Part shown: piece after piece, positions 34,375-45,020 of the stretch
Layout of the letters: every line of letters begins with the position of its first letter
Position numbering within the stretch: the first letter of the stretch is position 1
Position numbers and translations under genes: made by a program
Assembly: GCA_002842205.1 (NCBI GenBank)
Contig: PHCI01000013.1
Coordinates: forward strand, 1-64,000
DNA: 64,000 nucleotides
DNA from: Betaproteobacteria bacterium HGW-Betaproteobacteria-3
Lineage (GTDB): Bacteria; Pseudomonadota; Gammaproteobacteria; Burkholderiales; Burkholderiaceae_C
Reading direction: 5' to 3'
The notes under the pieces: model-generated
Seen by the model: only the letters and a program-made list of their open reading frames with translations
Told to the model about the DNA's origin: nothing
Databases searched by the model: none

Positions 34375-35097
34375 ATGTCCAACGCCGTACCAGCCCACAA
34401 GCGCATCCTGCTCAAGCTGTCCGGTGAGGCCCTGATGGGGGACGACGCCTTCGGCATCAACCGCGCCACCATCGTGCGGATGGTCGAGGAGATTGCCGAG
34501 GTCACCCGCATGGGGGTCGAGGTGGCCGTGGTGATCGGCGGCGGCAACATTTTTCGCGGCGTGGCGGGCGGCTCGGTCGGGATGGACCGCGCGACCGCCG
34601 ACTACATGGGCATGCTGGCCACCGTCATGAACGCGCTGGCGCTCGCCGACACCATGAACAAGGCTGGACTGGTGGCGCGCGTGATGTCCGCCATCGCCAT
34701 CGAGCAGGTGGTCGAGCCCTACGTCCGTCCCAAGGCGCTGCAGTACCTCGAAGAGGGCAAGGTCGTGATTTTTGCGGCTGGCACCGGCAACCCGTTTTTC
34801 ACGACCGACACCGCGGCGGCCCTGCGCGGGGCCGAAATCGGCGCCGAAGTCGTGCTCAAGGCGACCAAGGTGGATGGCGTTTACACCGCCGACCCCAAAC
34901 TCGACCCGAAGGCGACGCGTTACACCAAGATCAGTTTTGATGACGCCATGTCACAAAATCTCGGCATCATGGACGCCACGGCGTTTGCCTTGTGCCGCGA
35001 CCAGAAACTGCCGATCAAGGTGTTCTCGATCTTCAAGCACGGTGCGCTTAAGCGGGTGGTGCTGGGCGAGGACGAAGGCACCCTGGTCTATGCCTGA
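34375..35097 (+). CDS. pyrH: Uridylate kinase PyrH
   Basis: A 240-residue bacterial UMP kinase of the amino-acid-kinase fold, making UDP from [49 protein letters not shown] and [17 protein letters not shown] are the family signatures, and DGVYTADPK holds the ATP-binding loop. It normally forms a hexamer regulated by GTP and [12 protein letters not shown] precedes the start. Confidence 0.99.
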   Translation: MSNAVPAHKRILLKLSGEALMGDDAFGINRATIVRMVEEIAEVTRMGVEVAVVIGGGNIFRGVAGGSVGMDRATADYMGMLATVMNALALADTMNKAGLVARVMSAIAIEQVVEPYVRPKALQYLEEGKVVIFAAGTGNPFFTTDTAAALRGAEIGAEVVLKATKVDGVYTADPKLDPKATRYTKISFDDAMSQNLGIMDATAFALCRDQKLPIKVFSIFKHGALKRVVLGEDEGTLVYA

Positions 35098-35167
35098 AAA
35101 TGCGGGACGGCGCTGCGCGGATCCCGGCAATCCGGTCCCGGCCACTGTCGCCGCCTGAGGAGAAAAC

Positions 35168-35728
35168 ATGACGATTCCTGAAATCAAGACCGCCACCGAA
35201 GCGAAGATGGACCAGTCCATTGCGGCGTTCCGCAACAACCTGACCAAGATCCGGACCGGTCGCGCCAATCCGGCATTGCTCGACCACCTGATGGTCGATT
35301 ACTACGGCAATCCCACCCCCATCAACCAGGTCGCCAACGTGGCGCTGCTGGATTCGCGCACGATCAGCGTCCAGCCCTGGGAAAAGGGCATGGGTGCCAA
35401 GATCGAAAAAGCGATTCGGGACAGCGATCTCGGTTTGAACCCGGTGGGCATGGGCGACCTGATCCGCATTCCCATGCCGCCAATGAGTGAAGAGCGGCGC
35501 AAGGAGCTCACCAAAATCGTCAAAAACGAGGGTGAAAATGCCAAGATTGCGGTGCGAAATTTGCGGCGTGATGCGAACGAAGCGGTCAAGAAACTCGTGA
35601 AGGACAAGCTGGTCTCCGAGGACGACCAGAAGCGTGCCGAGGCCGATATTCAAAAGGTCACCGACCGCCACATCGCCGCGATCGACCAGCTCGTGGCGGC
35701 CAAGGATCAAGAGATCATGGCGCTGTGA
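35168..35728 (+). CDS. frr: Ribosome recycling factor
   Basis: A 186-residue RRF that, with EF-G, splits post-termination ribosomes. It has [50 protein letters not shown] and [20 protein letters not shown], covering domains I and II of the tRNA-like fold. GAGGAGAAA lies just before the ATG. The stop overlaps the uppS start by one base (TGATG). Confidence 0.99.
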   Translation: MTIPEIKTATEAKMDQSIAAFRNNLTKIRTGRANPALLDHLMVDYYGNPTPINQVANVALLDSRTISVQPWEKGMGAKIEKAIRDSDLGLNPVGMGDLIRIPMPPMSEERRKELTKIVKNEGENAKIAVRNLRRDANEAVKKLVKDKLVSEDDQKRAEADIQKVTDRHIAAIDQLVAAKDQEIMAL

Positions 35729-36456
35729 TGACCCAACCGGCTTCCCTTCCGCATCACATTGCCATCGTGATGGATGGCAACGGGCGCTGGGCCACGCAGC
35801 GTTATTTGCCGAGGGTAGCGGGGCACAAACAGGGGGTTGAGTCGCTGCGCCGATGCGTGCGGGCCTCTGTGGAGCGCGGCATCGCCGTACTGACCGTGTT
35901 TGCGTTCTCCTCGGAGAACTGGAACCGCCCTGCCGAAGAGGTGTCCGGGTTGATGGAGTTGCTGGCGGTGGCGCTGGGCCGCGAAGTTCCCCAGTTGCAG
36001 GCTGACGGTGTTCGGCTTCACTTTGTGGGGGACCGGACACGGCTTTCGCGCAAGGTCAGCGCCGGTCTGGCGCAGGCTGAACTGGCGACGGCGCACAACG
36101 GCCGGCTGACGCTGAACGTGTGCTTCAACTATGGTGGCCGTTGGGATATCGCGCAGGCGGCCGCCAGATTGGCCGCGCAGGGACGCCCCATCACCGAATC
36201 GAGCCTGGACCGTGCCATGTCCATGGCGCATGTCCCTGACCCCGATTTGCTGATCCGCACGGGCGGGGAGCAACGCATCAGCAATTTCCTGCTCTGGCAG
36301 GCCGCCTATTCCGAGTTGTATTTCAGCGAACGACTGTGGCCAGACTTTGACGAAGCCGCGCTGGACGGCGCCATTGCCGCGTTCGGCCGACGTGAGCGGC
36401 GCTTTGGCGCCACCTCCGGACCGGTCGAGACCCAGCAACTGCCGCAGGTCGCCTGA
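35728..36456 (+). CDS. uppS: Isoprenyl transferase, UPP synthase
   Basis: A 242-residue cis-prenyltransferase that builds undecaprenyl diphosphate, the carrier for peptidoglycan and LPS. IAIVMDGNGRWA holds the catalytic Asp, GHKQGVESLRRC and AFSSENWNRP line the substrate tunnel, and DPDLLIRTGGEQRISNFLLW with YSELYF is the C-terminal signature. A GTG three bases upstream is an alternative start. It is coupled to frr by a one-base overlap. Confidence 0.98.
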   Translation: MTQPASLPHHIAIVMDGNGRWATQRYLPRVAGHKQGVESLRRCVRASVERGIAVLTVFAFSSENWNRPAEEVSGLMELLAVALGREVPQLQADGVRLHFVGDRTRLSRKVSAGLAQAELATAHNGRLTLNVCFNYGGRWDIAQAAARLAAQGRPITESSLDRAMSMAHVPDPDLLIRTGGEQRISNFLLWQAAYSELYFSERLWPDFDEAALDGAIAAFGRRERRFGATSGPVETQQLPQVA

Positions 36457-36460
36457 GGCC

Positions 36461-37294
36461 ATGCTCAAGCAGCGCATTCTCACCGCACTGGCGTTGTTGG
36501 CGGTTCTGCTGCCAGCGCTGTTCTATCCATCACCCACGCCCTTTTGTGCCGTCGCGCTGGTCATGATCAGCGCCGCCGCCTGGGAATGGGGCCGACTCAA
36601 TGGCAGTTCGGCCGGAGCTTCCATTGGAATCGCCGCAGTGGCCGTGGCCCTGTGCGGACTGTCTTGGGCAAACGGGTTGCTGGCCCGGAATTTATTGCAG
36701 GTCTGGATCATCGCCGGGGCCGCCTGGGTTCTGCTCGGCGCGTGGCTGCTGACCGCTGGCGTGGCGGGCTGGCAGCGGATCCCCAGGATGGTGCGTCTGG
36801 CAGGTGGCGTGATCGCGCTCTGGGTGGCGTGGCTGGCCATCGCGCACGCGCGCGTCCTGGGCATCAATTTCCTGCTTTCGGTGTTGGCGCTGGTGTGGGC
36901 GGCCGACATCTTTGCCTATTTCAGTGGCCGCGCCTGGGGGCGCCGCAAGCTTGCACCCGCCATCAGCCCCGGCAAGAGCTGGGAGGGGGTCTGGGGCGGG
37001 ATGGTGGGTGTGGTGGTGCTGGCGCTGGCCTGGGCTGCCGCGGACGCGCACTGGAAGCCTGGCGTGGCCAGCCTCTACACCCACCTGCAAAACCGCGGCC
37101 TGGGGTTCCTGATTCTGGGCGCGGTGTTTTTGGCCGCCATGAGCGTGGTGGGGGATCTGGTGGAATCGCTTTTCAAGCGCAGCGCGGGCGTGAAGGACAG
37201 CAGCGGCCTGCTCCCCGGTCATGGCGGCGTGCTGGATCGGGTGGACGCCCTGTTGCCGACGCTGCCGTTGGCCATGATGCTGGTGTCGGTCTGA
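36461..37294 (+). CDS. cdsA: Phosphatidate cytidylyltransferase CdsA
   Basis: A 277-residue integral membrane enzyme that makes CDP-diacylglycerol, the precursor of all phospholipids. It has about seven to eight membrane spans, beginning with ILTALALLAVLLPALFY. The C-terminal CDP-transferase signature SAGVKDSSGLLPGHGGVLDR is complete. LSVLALVWAADIFAYFSGR and GKSWEGVWGG are also conserved. It starts four bases after uppS, and dxr starts two bases after its stop. Confidence 0.97.
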   Translation: MLKQRILTALALLAVLLPALFYPSPTPFCAVALVMISAAAWEWGRLNGSSAGASIGIAAVAVALCGLSWANGLLARNLLQVWIIAGAAWVLLGAWLLTAGVAGWQRIPRMVRLAGGVIALWVAWLAIAHARVLGINFLLSVLALVWAADIFAYFSGRAWGRRKLAPAISPGKSWEGVWGGMVGVVVLALAWAAADAHWKPGVASLYTHLQNRGLGFLILGAVFLAAMSVVGDLVESLFKRSAGVKDSSGLLPGHGGVLDRVDALLPTLPLAMMLVSV

Positions 37295-37295
37295 C

Positions 37296-38489
37296 ATGCT
37301 GAAGCAGCGCCTGACCATTCTCGGCTCCACCGGCTCTGTCGGGGTGAATACGCTGGACGTGGTCGCGCGCCATCCGGATCGTTTCGACGTGTTCGCGTTG
37401 AGCGCAGCCCGCCAGGTGGACCTGATGTTGGCGCAGTGCCACCAGTTCAAGCCGCGGTTTGCCGTCATGGCCAGCGAGCAGCATGGGCGTGAACTTCAGC
37501 AAAAAATCAAGGCAAATGGCATGGATGTCCAGGTGCTCTGGAGTTCTGATGCTCTCGAAATGATATCTTCGCACGCGTCGGTGGACGCCGTCATGGCGGC
37601 CATTGTGGGCGCGGCAGGGCTGGCGCCGTGCCTGGCGGCCGCGCGCGCGGGCAAGCGGTTGTTGCTGGCCAACAAAGAGGCGCTGGTGGTGGGCGCCGAG
37701 GTGTTTCTCGACGCGGTTCGATCGGGCGGTGCGACCCTGCTGCCCATCGACAGCGAGCACTCTGCGATTTTCCAGTCGCTGCCGGACGATGCATCGACCT
37801 GGGCCGAATGCGTTGAAAAAATCATTCTCACCGCATCGGGTGGGCCGTTCCGCACCCATGATCCCGCCACGTTGCGCGACGTCACGCCAGAGCAGGCCTG
37901 TGCCCACCCCAACTGGGTGATGGGGCGCAAGATCTCCGTGGATTCGGCGACCATGATGAACAAGGCGCTGGAGGTGATCGAGGCGCGCTACCTTTTCGGC
38001 CTCGCGCCGGAGCAGATCGAGGTGGTGATCCATCCGCAAAGCATTGTGCACTCGATGGTGCAGTATCGCGACACGTCGGTGGTGGCCCAGCTGGGCACCG
38101 CCGACATGCGGGTGCCCATTGCCTACGGTCTGGCGTGGCCCGGGCGCATGGTCTCGGGTGCGGCAACCCTGGATTTCCGCTCAGCACCGGCCATGACGTT
38201 CGAATCGATCGATGTCAACGGCCACCCCGATCGGTTTCCCGGTTTGCGTCTCGCGTGGGACGCGCTGCGGGCGGCACCGGGCACCACGGCGGTGCTCAAT
38301 GCGGCCAATGAGATCGCGGTGGCGGCGTTTCTGGCGCAGGAAATCCGGTTTGACCAGATCCACCACGTCAACCTGGAAACTTTGGACGCCGTCCAGTTCT
38401 CCAAGCCGGTCTCCCTCCAGGATTTGCTGGAAATTGACGCGCTGTCGCGTTCTGCCGCCCGCGCGGCGATCACGCGGCGTGGACGCTAA
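37296..38489 (+). CDS. dxr: DXP reductoisomerase
   Basis: A 397-residue enzyme making MEP from 1-deoxy-D-xylulose 5-phosphate with NADPH. LTILGSTGSVGVNTLDVV binds NADPH, and LLANKEALVVGAEVF and LPIDSEHSAIFQ hold metal ligands. ILTASGGPFR and MGRKISVDSATMMNKALEVI form the flexible loop and active site. It feeds the isoprenoid path whose next steps (IspD, IspF) are at 13.7-14.9 kb and whose product is used by UppS beside it. Confidence 0.98.
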   Translation: MLKQRLTILGSTGSVGVNTLDVVARHPDRFDVFALSAARQVDLMLAQCHQFKPRFAVMASEQHGRELQQKIKANGMDVQVLWSSDALEMISSHASVDAVMAAIVGAAGLAPCLAAARAGKRLLLANKEALVVGAEVFLDAVRSGGATLLPIDSEHSAIFQSLPDDASTWAECVEKIILTASGGPFRTHDPATLRDVTPEQACAHPNWVMGRKISVDSATMMNKALEVIEARYLFGLAPEQIEVVIHPQSIVHSMVQYRDTSVVAQLGTADMRVPIAYGLAWPGRMVSGAATLDFRSAPAMTFESIDVNGHPDRFPGLRLAWDALRAAPGTTAVLNAANEIAVAAFLAQEIRFDQIHHVNLETLDAVQFSKPVSLQDLLEIDALSRSAARAAITRRGR

Positions 38490-38507
38490 ACCTCTGGAAA
38501 CACCCCC

Positions 38508-39881
38508 ATGCTGACCGTCATTGCATTCGTCGTTGCCCTGGGCTTGCTGATCGCCGTGCATGAATATGGCCACTACCGTGTGGCGGTGGCCTGTGGCGTC
38601 AGGGTGCTGCGGTTTTCGGTTGGCTTTGGCAAGACGCTGGTGCGCTGGCAGCCAAAGAACCAGAAAGACGGCCAGACCACAGAGTTCGTCATCGGCGCGT
38701 TCCCGCTGGGCGGTTACGTGAAGATGCTGGACGAACGGGAAGGCCCGGTCGCGCCAGAAGACCGGCACCTGGCGTTCAATACGCAACCTCTTCGATCGCG
38801 GGCTGCCATCGTCGCGGCCGGTCCGGTGGCCAACCTGGCGCTGGCGGTCTTGCTGTATGCCTGCGTCAACTGGATCGGGGTGCCGCAACCCCGCGCGATC
38901 CTGGCCAGTCCGGTGGTTGACTCGATCGCCGAGCGTGCCGGGTTGCGGGGCGCAGAAGAGGTGATTCGTGCCGGATTTGCCGATGAAGACCTGCAGCCGG
39001 TGGTCTCTTTCGAAACCGTGCGATGGCTGGTGACCCGGGGCGCGCTGGAAGGCCGGGACATCCGGCTTGAGGTCCAGGCGTCGCCCGGGCGGGCGTTGCG
39101 CGAGGTCGTCCTGCCGCTGCAGGGCCTGCCCGTGCGTGAGGCCGATGCACAGCTGTTCCGGAAGATCGGCGTCGTGGCGCCGTGGACGCGGCCGGTGCTG
39201 GGCGAGGTGTTGCCGGGCGGCGCAGCCCAGCGCGACGGGCTGCGCAGCGGCGATCTGGTGCTGGCGGTGGGTTCGACGACCGTGGTTGATGGGCAGCAAC
39301 TGCGCGAGATCATCCGCGCCTCGGTTGCCGATGCGAAGCCGTTGACGCAGGTCTGGCGACTGCAACGGGATGGGCGCGACATGACGCTGGATGTGACGCC
39401 GCAAGTGCGCGAGGAAAACGGCCAGAAGGTTGCAAGAATTGGCGCCTACGTTGGTGCGCCGCCCGAGATGCTGACGGTACAACTGGGCCCGTTGGATGGA
39501 CTGTGGCAGGGCGCGACCCGTACCTGGGAGATGGCCGCCCTGACCCTGCGCATGATGGGGAAAATGCTGATTGGCGAAGCCTCGCTCAAAAATCTCAGCG
39601 GACCCCTCACCATTGCCGATTACGCCGGAAAATCCGCGAGCCTCGGCCTGACCTCCTATCTGGTGTTTCTGGCCCTGATCAGCGTGAGCCTGGGCGTGCT
39701 CAATCTGCTGCCGTTGCCCGTCCTCGATGGGGGGCACCTGATGTATTATCTTTGGGAGGGCGTCACGGGCAAGGGAGTGTCCAATGCATGGATGGAGCGT
39801 TTGCAGCGCGGCGGTGTCGCGGTGCTGCTGCTCATGATGTCGATCGCCTTGTTCAACGATGTCTCCCGGCTTTTCGGTTAA
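38508..39881 (+). CDS. rseP: Site-2 protease RseP
   Basis: A 457-residue inner-membrane zinc metalloprotease. HEYGH in the first membrane span gives two zinc His ligands and the catalytic Glu, and NLLPLPVLDGGHLMYYL near the C-terminus gives the third ligand. Two PDZ domains lie between (about 115-220 and 225-310). In E. coli it cleaves the anti-sigma factor RseA after DegS and also clears signal peptides. Its place before bamA is the standard order and ties it to envelope stress. Confidence 0.97.
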   Translation: MLTVIAFVVALGLLIAVHEYGHYRVAVACGVRVLRFSVGFGKTLVRWQPKNQKDGQTTEFVIGAFPLGGYVKMLDEREGPVAPEDRHLAFNTQPLRSRAAIVAAGPVANLALAVLLYACVNWIGVPQPRAILASPVVDSIAERAGLRGAEEVIRAGFADEDLQPVVSFETVRWLVTRGALEGRDIRLEVQASPGRALREVVLPLQGLPVREADAQLFRKIGVVAPWTRPVLGEVLPGGAAQRDGLRSGDLVLAVGSTTVVDGQQLREIIRASVADAKPLTQVWRLQRDGRDMTLDVTPQVREENGQKVARIGAYVGAPPEMLTVQLGPLDGLWQGATRTWEMAALTLRMMGKMLIGEASLKNLSGPLTIADYAGKSASLGLTSYLVFLALISVSLGVLNLLPLPVLDGGHLMYYLWEGVTGKGVSNAWMERLQRGGVAVLLLMMSIALFNDVSRLFG

Positions 39882-39935
39882 CCCTGCCGCCATACTTGGC
39901 CGCCCCATGCGATTCACGGCATTTCCTTCTCTTTC

Positions 39936-42233
39936 ATGATCAAAAAAATCAACGGATTTCGGGTGCGCACGGTCGTCGCGGTGACCGCCATGGCGCTGAT
40001 GGCGGGTGCTGCTTGGGCGGTGGATCCGTTTACGGTGCGCGACATTCGTGTCGAAGGCCTTCAACGGGTCGAACCCGGCACCATCTTTGCTTCCATTCCG
40101 GTCCGGGTGGGCGACACCTACAACGACGACAAGGGCACCGCGGCCATCCGGGCGTTGTTCGCATTGGGACTGTTCAAGGACGTCCGGCTGGAAACGGTGG
40201 GCGATGTTCTTGTGGTGATCGTCGAAGAGCGCCCCACGGTGGCCACCGTCGATTTTGTCGGCTCCAAGGAGTTTGACAAGGAAATACTGCAAAAGGCGCT
40301 GAAAGAAGTGGGCATCTCCGACGGCCGCCCGTTTGACAAGGCATTGGCCGACCGGGCCGAACAGGAGCTCAAGCGCCAGTACATCAACCGCAGCCTGTAC
40401 GCGGTGGAAGTGGTGACCACGGTCACGCCCATCGAGCGCAATCGCGTCAACCTCACCTTCACCATCAACGAAGGCGACGGCGCGCGGATCAAGGACATCC
40501 GGATCGTTGGCAACAAGGTCTTTGGCGAATCCACGCTTCGCGGGCTGTTCGACCTGGACGACGGAGGCTGGTTGTCCTGGTACACCAAATCCGACCGTTA
40601 CTCGCGTGCCAAGCTCAATGCGGACCTGGAGACGCTGCGCTCGTACTACCTGACGCGCGGCTACCTTGAGTTCAGCGTCAATTCCACCCAGGTGGCGATC
40701 TCCCCGGACAAGCGTGACATCACCATCACGATCAACGTGACCGAAGGCGCGCGTTACGTCGTTTCCAGCGTGAAGCTCGAAGGCAATTTCCTGGGCCGGG
40801 ATGACGAATTCAAGTCCCTTGTCAACATCCGGGTGGGAGAAGCCTACAACGCCGACCAGATCGCCGAAACCACCAAGGCGTTCACCGAGTACTTCGGCAA
40901 TTTCGGCTATGCCTTTGCCAAGGTCGAGGTGCGCCCGGACATTGACCGCGTCAACAACCGGGTGGCGTTTGTGATCCTGGCCGACCCGTCACGTCGCGCC
41001 TATGTGAGGCGTCTGAACATTGCTGGCAACAGCCGCACGCGCGACGAGGTGATCCGACGTGAATTCCGGCAGTTTGAGTCGTCATGGTACGACGGCGACA
41101 AGATTCGGTTGTCGCGCGACCGAGTGGACCGCCTCGGATTCTTTACCGAGGTCAATCTCGAAACACAGGAGGTTCCCGGTGCGCCCGATCAGGTTGACCT
41201 CAATGTCGGCGTGATTGAAAAACCCACCGGCAGCCTTCAGTTGGGTGCCGGTTTTTCCAGTGCCGAAAAAGTAGCCCTGTCATTCAGCGTGAAGCAGGAG
41301 AATGCCTTCGGCTCCGGCAATTTCCTGGGTCTTGAGTTGAACACCAGCAAGTTCAACCGTGTGGCCGTGATCAACACCGTGGACCCGTATTTCACTGTGG
41401 ATGGCATCTCCCGTACAGTTGACGCCTTCTACCGCACGACGAAACCCTTTGACCAGCAGGGCGGCAACTACGAACTCGTGAGTGCCGGAAGCAGCCTGCG
41501 ATTCGGCGTGCCGTTCAGCGAACTGGACACGGTGTTCTTTGGGGGAGGTTTTGAGAACACGCGGATCAAGCCAGGGACCAACATCCCTGCCGCATTTCTC
41601 GCCTATGCCACGGAATTCGGCTACACCAGCAATTCCATTCCCCTGACGATCGGGTGGGCGCGCGACAGCCGGGACAGTGCACTGGTTCCCAGCAAGGGGC
41701 GCTTGCAGCGGCTCAATTCGGAATGGAGCGTGGCGGGCGACGCGCGCTACCTGCGGGCCAATTACCAATACCAGCAATACGTTCCGCTGAACAAGCAGTT
41801 CACGTTGGCGTTCAACGGTGAACTGGGCTGGGGCACAGGTTTCAATGGGCGGCCCTTCCCGGTTTTCAAGAATTTCTTCTCGGGCGGCCTGGGATCCGTC
41901 CGTGGCTTTGAGCAAAGCACGCTCGGTCCGCGCGACGTGACAGGCTCTTCCATCGGTGGCCCCCGCAAGGTGACGCTCAACGCCGAAGTGGTGGCCCCGT
42001 TCCCCGGCGCGGGCAATGACCGGACCCTCCGCGTCTTCGGGTTTTTCGATGCCGGCAATGTATTCGGGGAAAATGAATCGGTTCGCATCAATGACCTTCG
42101 CGCCTCGGCGGGTCTGGGACTGAGCTGGATTTCGCCGGTCGGCCCATTGCGGATTGCCATTGCCAATCCGGTGCGAAAGGAAGCTGGGGATAAAATCCAG
42201 AGATTGCAATTTCAGATCGGAACGGCCTTCTAA
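39936..42233 (+). CDS. bamA: Outer membrane assembly factor BamA
   Basis: A 765-residue Omp85 protein: signal peptide (MALMAGAAWA cleavage region), five POTRA domains (about 30-420; the first begins FTVRDIRVEGLQRVEPGTIF) and a 16-strand barrel. The barrel has GGLGSVRGFEQSTLGPRD, the conserved VRGF motif of loop 6. It ends in LQFQIGTAF, the C-terminal Phe signature. BamA folds and inserts outer-membrane proteins. The stop overlaps the skp ATG by one base (TAATG). Confidence 0.98.
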   Translation: MIKKINGFRVRTVVAVTAMALMAGAAWAVDPFTVRDIRVEGLQRVEPGTIFASIPVRVGDTYNDDKGTAAIRALFALGLFKDVRLETVGDVLVVIVEERPTVATVDFVGSKEFDKEILQKALKEVGISDGRPFDKALADRAEQELKRQYINRSLYAVEVVTTVTPIERNRVNLTFTINEGDGARIKDIRIVGNKVFGESTLRGLFDLDDGGWLSWYTKSDRYSRAKLNADLETLRSYYLTRGYLEFSVNSTQVAISPDKRDITITINVTEGARYVVSSVKLEGNFLGRDDEFKSLVNIRVGEAYNADQIAETTKAFTEYFGNFGYAFAKVEVRPDIDRVNNRVAFVILADPSRRAYVRRLNIAGNSRTRDEVIRREFRQFESSWYDGDKIRLSRDRVDRLGFFTEVNLETQEVPGAPDQVDLNVGVIEKPTGSLQLGAGFSSAEKVALSFSVKQENAFGSGNFLGLELNTSKFNRVAVINTVDPYFTVDGISRTVDAFYRTTKPFDQQGGNYELVSAGSSLRFGVPFSELDTVFFGGGFENTRIKPGTNIPAAFLAYATEFGYTSNSIPLTIGWARDSRDSALVPSKGRLQRLNSEWSVAGDARYLRANYQYQQYVPLNKQFTLAFNGELGWGTGFNGRPFPVFKNFFSGGLGSVRGFEQSTLGPRDVTGSSIGGPRKVTLNAEVVAPFPGAGNDRTLRVFGFFDAGNVFGENESVRINDLRASAGLGLSWISPVGPLRIAIANPVRKEAGDKIQRLQFQIGTAF

Positions 42234-42751
42234 TGAAATCACTTTTCCGCCACGTTCTGCTGGCTGCTTTTGTCGGCCTTGCGGGATTCACCGTGTCTGC
42301 ACAGGCCCAGGACTTCCGCGTCGGGTTTGTCAACACCGACCGCATCTTCAAGGAAGCCAACAGTGCCAAGGCTGCGCAGTCCAAACTGGAGCAGGAATTC
42401 TCGAAACGTGACAAGGAACTGCAGGACCTGGGCAGTACCTTGAAAACGGGGGCCGAAAAATTCGAGCGTGAGGCCCCCACCTTGCCGGAGTCCCAACGTG
42501 TCGCACGTCAAAAGCAATTGGTGGACCAGGACCGCGACTTCCAGCGCAAGCGGCGCGAGTTCCAGGAAGACCTCAATGCCCGCAAGAACGAGGAGCTCCA
42601 GCAGGTGCTGGAGCGCGCCAACCGCGTGGTCAAACAGGTGGCCGAGGCCGAGAAATACGACGTCATCCTGCAGGAAGCCGTGTACATCAATCCCAAGCAT
42701 GACATCACCGACAAGGTGATCAAGGCGCTGAACGCCACTGGCCCGCGCTGA
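42233..42751 (+). CDS. skp: Periplasmic chaperone Skp/OmpH
   Basis: A 172-residue trimeric chaperone. The signal peptide ends near VSAQAQ, then VGFVNTDRIFKEANSAKAAQ begins the body. Long charged coiled-coil arms follow (EFSKRDKELQDLGSTLK; ARQKQLVDQDRDFQRKRREF), and the C-terminal strand region DVILQEAVYINPKHDITDKV closes the head. It holds unfolded outer-membrane proteins for BamA, its upstream neighbour. Confidence 0.95.
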   Translation: MKSLFRHVLLAAFVGLAGFTVSAQAQDFRVGFVNTDRIFKEANSAKAAQSKLEQEFSKRDKELQDLGSTLKTGAEKFEREAPTLPESQRVARQKQLVDQDRDFQRKRREFQEDLNARKNEELQQVLERANRVVKQVAEAEKYDVILQEAVYINPKHDITDKVIKALNATGPR

Positions 42752-43756
42752 TTGGCGCGGCATCTCGATGTGGCACTCCGTCTTGGTTCAATCGTTGAAG
42801 CGCTGGGCGGGGAACTGCACGGAGACCCGGAACTCCTGATCCGGCGTCTGGCGCCGCTGGAAACCGCCAGGCCTTCCGAGCTCAGTTTTCTGGGCTTGCC
42901 CAAGTACCGGCACCAGTTGACCACGTCACAGGCGGGCTGTGTCATCGTTGCGCCTGCATTCCAGGATGACGCGAAGGCGCGAGGCGCATGCATCGTGACG
43001 CCGCAGCCGCACCTCTATTTCGCCCATGTGACCCAGCTCTGGAAACGGTCACTGGACGCCGATGACGGCCCCCGGGTGCATCCGAGCGCCGTCGTTCATC
43101 CCACGGCGCAGATTGCCCCCACCGCCCGGATCGGCGCCCTTTGTGCCATTGAACGCGGCGCTCGCATCGGGGCCGATACCCGGCTGGCTTCGCGCGTGAC
43201 CGTGGGCGAAAACTGTGTGATCGGTGAGCGTTGCGTCATTCACCCCGGCGCCGTGATCGGCGCCGATGGCTTTGGCTTTGCGCCCGATGGCGACCGCTGG
43301 GAAAAAATTGAGCAACTGGGCGCGGTGCGCATCGGCGACGACGTTGAAATCGGCGCCAACACCTGCATCGACCGCGGTGCACTGGACGACACCGTGATCG
43401 AAGATGGCGTGAAACTCGACAACCTGATCCAGATCGGCCACAACGTGCACATCGGCCGCAACGCGGCGCTGGCCGGCTGCGTGGGCGTGGCCGGCAGCAC
43501 CACCATCGGGGCGCGTTGCACCGTGGGCGGGGCTGGCATGATCCTGGGGCACCTGACGCTGGCCGATGACGTGCACATCTCTGCTGCCACGGTAGTCATG
43601 CGCTCGATCACGCGCCCGGGTCAATACACCGGCATCTTTCCGGTCGACGAAAATTCCGCGTGGGAAAAAAATGCCGCCACACTCAAGCAGCTGCACGGGT
43701 TGCGTGATCGCCTCAAAGCTCTAGAAAAAACCCAACCAGGACCGACGCCATCATGA
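42752..43756 (+). CDS. lpxD: UDP-3-O-acylglucosamine N-acyltransferase LpxD
   Basis: A 334-residue left-handed beta-helix acyltransferase for the third step of lipid A synthesis. The N-terminal uridine-binding domain is followed by hexapeptide repeats ([20 protein letters not shown]). The catalytic His lies in [19 protein letters not shown]. The start is TTG, immediately after the skp stop. Its stop overlaps fabZ (ATGATG). Confidence 0.97.
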   Translation: MARHLDVALRLGSIVEALGGELHGDPELLIRRLAPLETARPSELSFLGLPKYRHQLTTSQAGCVIVAPAFQDDAKARGACIVTPQPHLYFAHVTQLWKRSLDADDGPRVHPSAVVHPTAQIAPTARIGALCAIERGARIGADTRLASRVTVGENCVIGERCVIHPGAVIGADGFGFAPDGDRWEKIEQLGAVRIGDDVEIGANTCIDRGALDDTVIEDGVKLDNLIQIGHNVHIGRNAALAGCVGVAGSTTIGARCTVGGAGMILGHLTLADDVHISAATVVMRSITRPGQYTGIFPVDENSAWEKNAATLKQLHGLRDRLKALEKTQPGPTPS

Positions 43757-44193
43757 TGGACATTCACCAGATTCTGAAACACCTGCCGCACCGTTACCCG
43801 TTCCTGTTGGTGGACCGCGTGCTCGAGATCGACAAGGGCCAGCGCATCCGTGCGCTCAAGAACGTCACCATCAACGAGCATTTTTTCAGTGGCCATTTCC
43901 CGCAGCGGCCGGTAATGCCGGGCGTGCTGATCCTGGAGGCGCTGGCGCAGACGGCAGCCTTGCTGTCGTTTGATGCCATGGAGGAAAAGCAGGACGGTCA
44001 CATGGTCTATTACTTTGCCGGCATTGACGGCGCGCGCTTCAAGCGCGTGGTGGAGCCGGGCGACCAGCTCATGCTGGAGGCCGAGCTCGACCGGGTGCGG
44101 GTGGGTATTTACAAGTACCGCACCCGCGCCACCGTCAATGGCGAGCTGGCCGCCGAAGCCATGCTCATGTGCACGATGCGTCGGGTTGAATGA
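43753..44193 (+). CDS. fabZ: 3-hydroxyacyl-ACP dehydratase FabZ
   Basis: A 146-residue hot-dog-fold dehydratase of fatty acid synthesis. [15 protein letters not shown] opens the fold. The catalytic His is in [14 protein letters not shown] and the Glu in [27 protein letters not shown] is the conserved strand. It competes with LpxA for 3-hydroxyacyl-ACP, which explains why it is embedded between lpxD and lpxA. Confidence 0.98.
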   Translation: MMDIHQILKHLPHRYPFLLVDRVLEIDKGQRIRALKNVTINEHFFSGHFPQRPVMPGVLILEALAQTAALLSFDAMEEKQDGHMVYYFAGIDGARFKRVVEPGDQLMLEAELDRVRVGIYKYRTRATVNGELAAEAMLMCTMRRVE

Positions 44194-44215
44194 CCCATTC
44201 CCTGAGCGTCGCGCC

Positions 44216-45010
44216 GTGCCGCTGATCCATCCGACCGCCCTCATTGACCCGCATGCTGAACTTGACAGTTCGGTCAGCGTCGGACCGTACAGCGTGATCG
44301 GGCCGCACGTCCAGATTGGGCCTGGCACCACCGTCGGTCCGCACTGCGTGATCGAAGGGCGCACCACGATCGGCCGGGATAACCGTGTCTTTCAGTTTGC
44401 GTCACTCGGGGCCATTCCGCAGGACAAGAAATACGCCGGCGAGCCGACGCAGCTGGTGATCGGTGACCGCAACACCATCCGCGAGTTCTGCACCTTCAAT
44501 CTGGGCGTTCCGGGTGCGGGCGGCATCACCACCGTGGGCCACGACAACTGGATCATGGCGTACACCCATATCGCGCACGACTGCCATGTGGCCAACCACA
44601 CCACACTGGCCAACAACACCACGCTGGCCGGGCACGTGCACCTGGCCGACTGGGTGACGGTGGGGGGATTGACCGGCATTCACCAGTTTGTGTCGGTCGG
44701 GGCGCACGCCATGATCGGCTTTGCCAGTGCCGTGTCGCAGGACGTGCCGCCCTTCATGCTGGTGGACGGCAATCCGCTCACGGTGCGGGGTTTCAACGTG
44801 GTGGGGCTGCGCCGACGTGATTTCTCGCCGTCCCGGATTGCCGGGGTCAAGGCCATGCACAAGGCCCTGTACCGTGACGATCTGACACTGGCGCAAGCCC
44901 AGGCGCAGATTGCGTCTTTGGGTGAAAAGCACCCTGAGTCCATGTCAGATATAGAGACTATGCTCTCTTTTTTGAACAATATTTCACCTCAGCGCGGCAT
45001 CGCCCGCTGA
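44216..45010 (+). CDS. lpxA: UDP-GlcNAc acyltransferase LpxA
   Basis: A 264-residue trimeric acyltransferase, the first step of lipid A synthesis. Hexapeptide repeats start at [20 protein letters not shown]. The catalytic His is in [20 protein letters not shown], and [13 protein letters not shown] and [13 protein letters not shown] are conserved. The start is GTG at 44216, which gives the family N-terminus directly. The C-terminal tail after the helices ([14 protein letters not shown]) is AT-richer than the rest. Confidence 0.97.
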   Translation: MPLIHPTALIDPHAELDSSVSVGPYSVIGPHVQIGPGTTVGPHCVIEGRTTIGRDNRVFQFASLGAIPQDKKYAGEPTQLVIGDRNTIREFCTFNLGVPGAGGITTVGHDNWIMAYTHIAHDCHVANHTTLANNTTLAGHVHLADWVTVGGLTGIHQFVSVGAHAMIGFASAVSQDVPPFMLVDGNPLTVRGFNVVGLRRRDFSPSRIAGVKAMHKALYRDDLTLAQAQAQIASLGEKHPESMSDIETMLSFLNNISPQRGIAR

Positions 45011-45020
45011 CGTCTGCGCC

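Noticed and set aside
38181-40292. A 700-codon open frame across dxr, rseP and bamA on the minus strand
   Set aside because: It crosses three certain genes and their junctions and has shadow-type composition.
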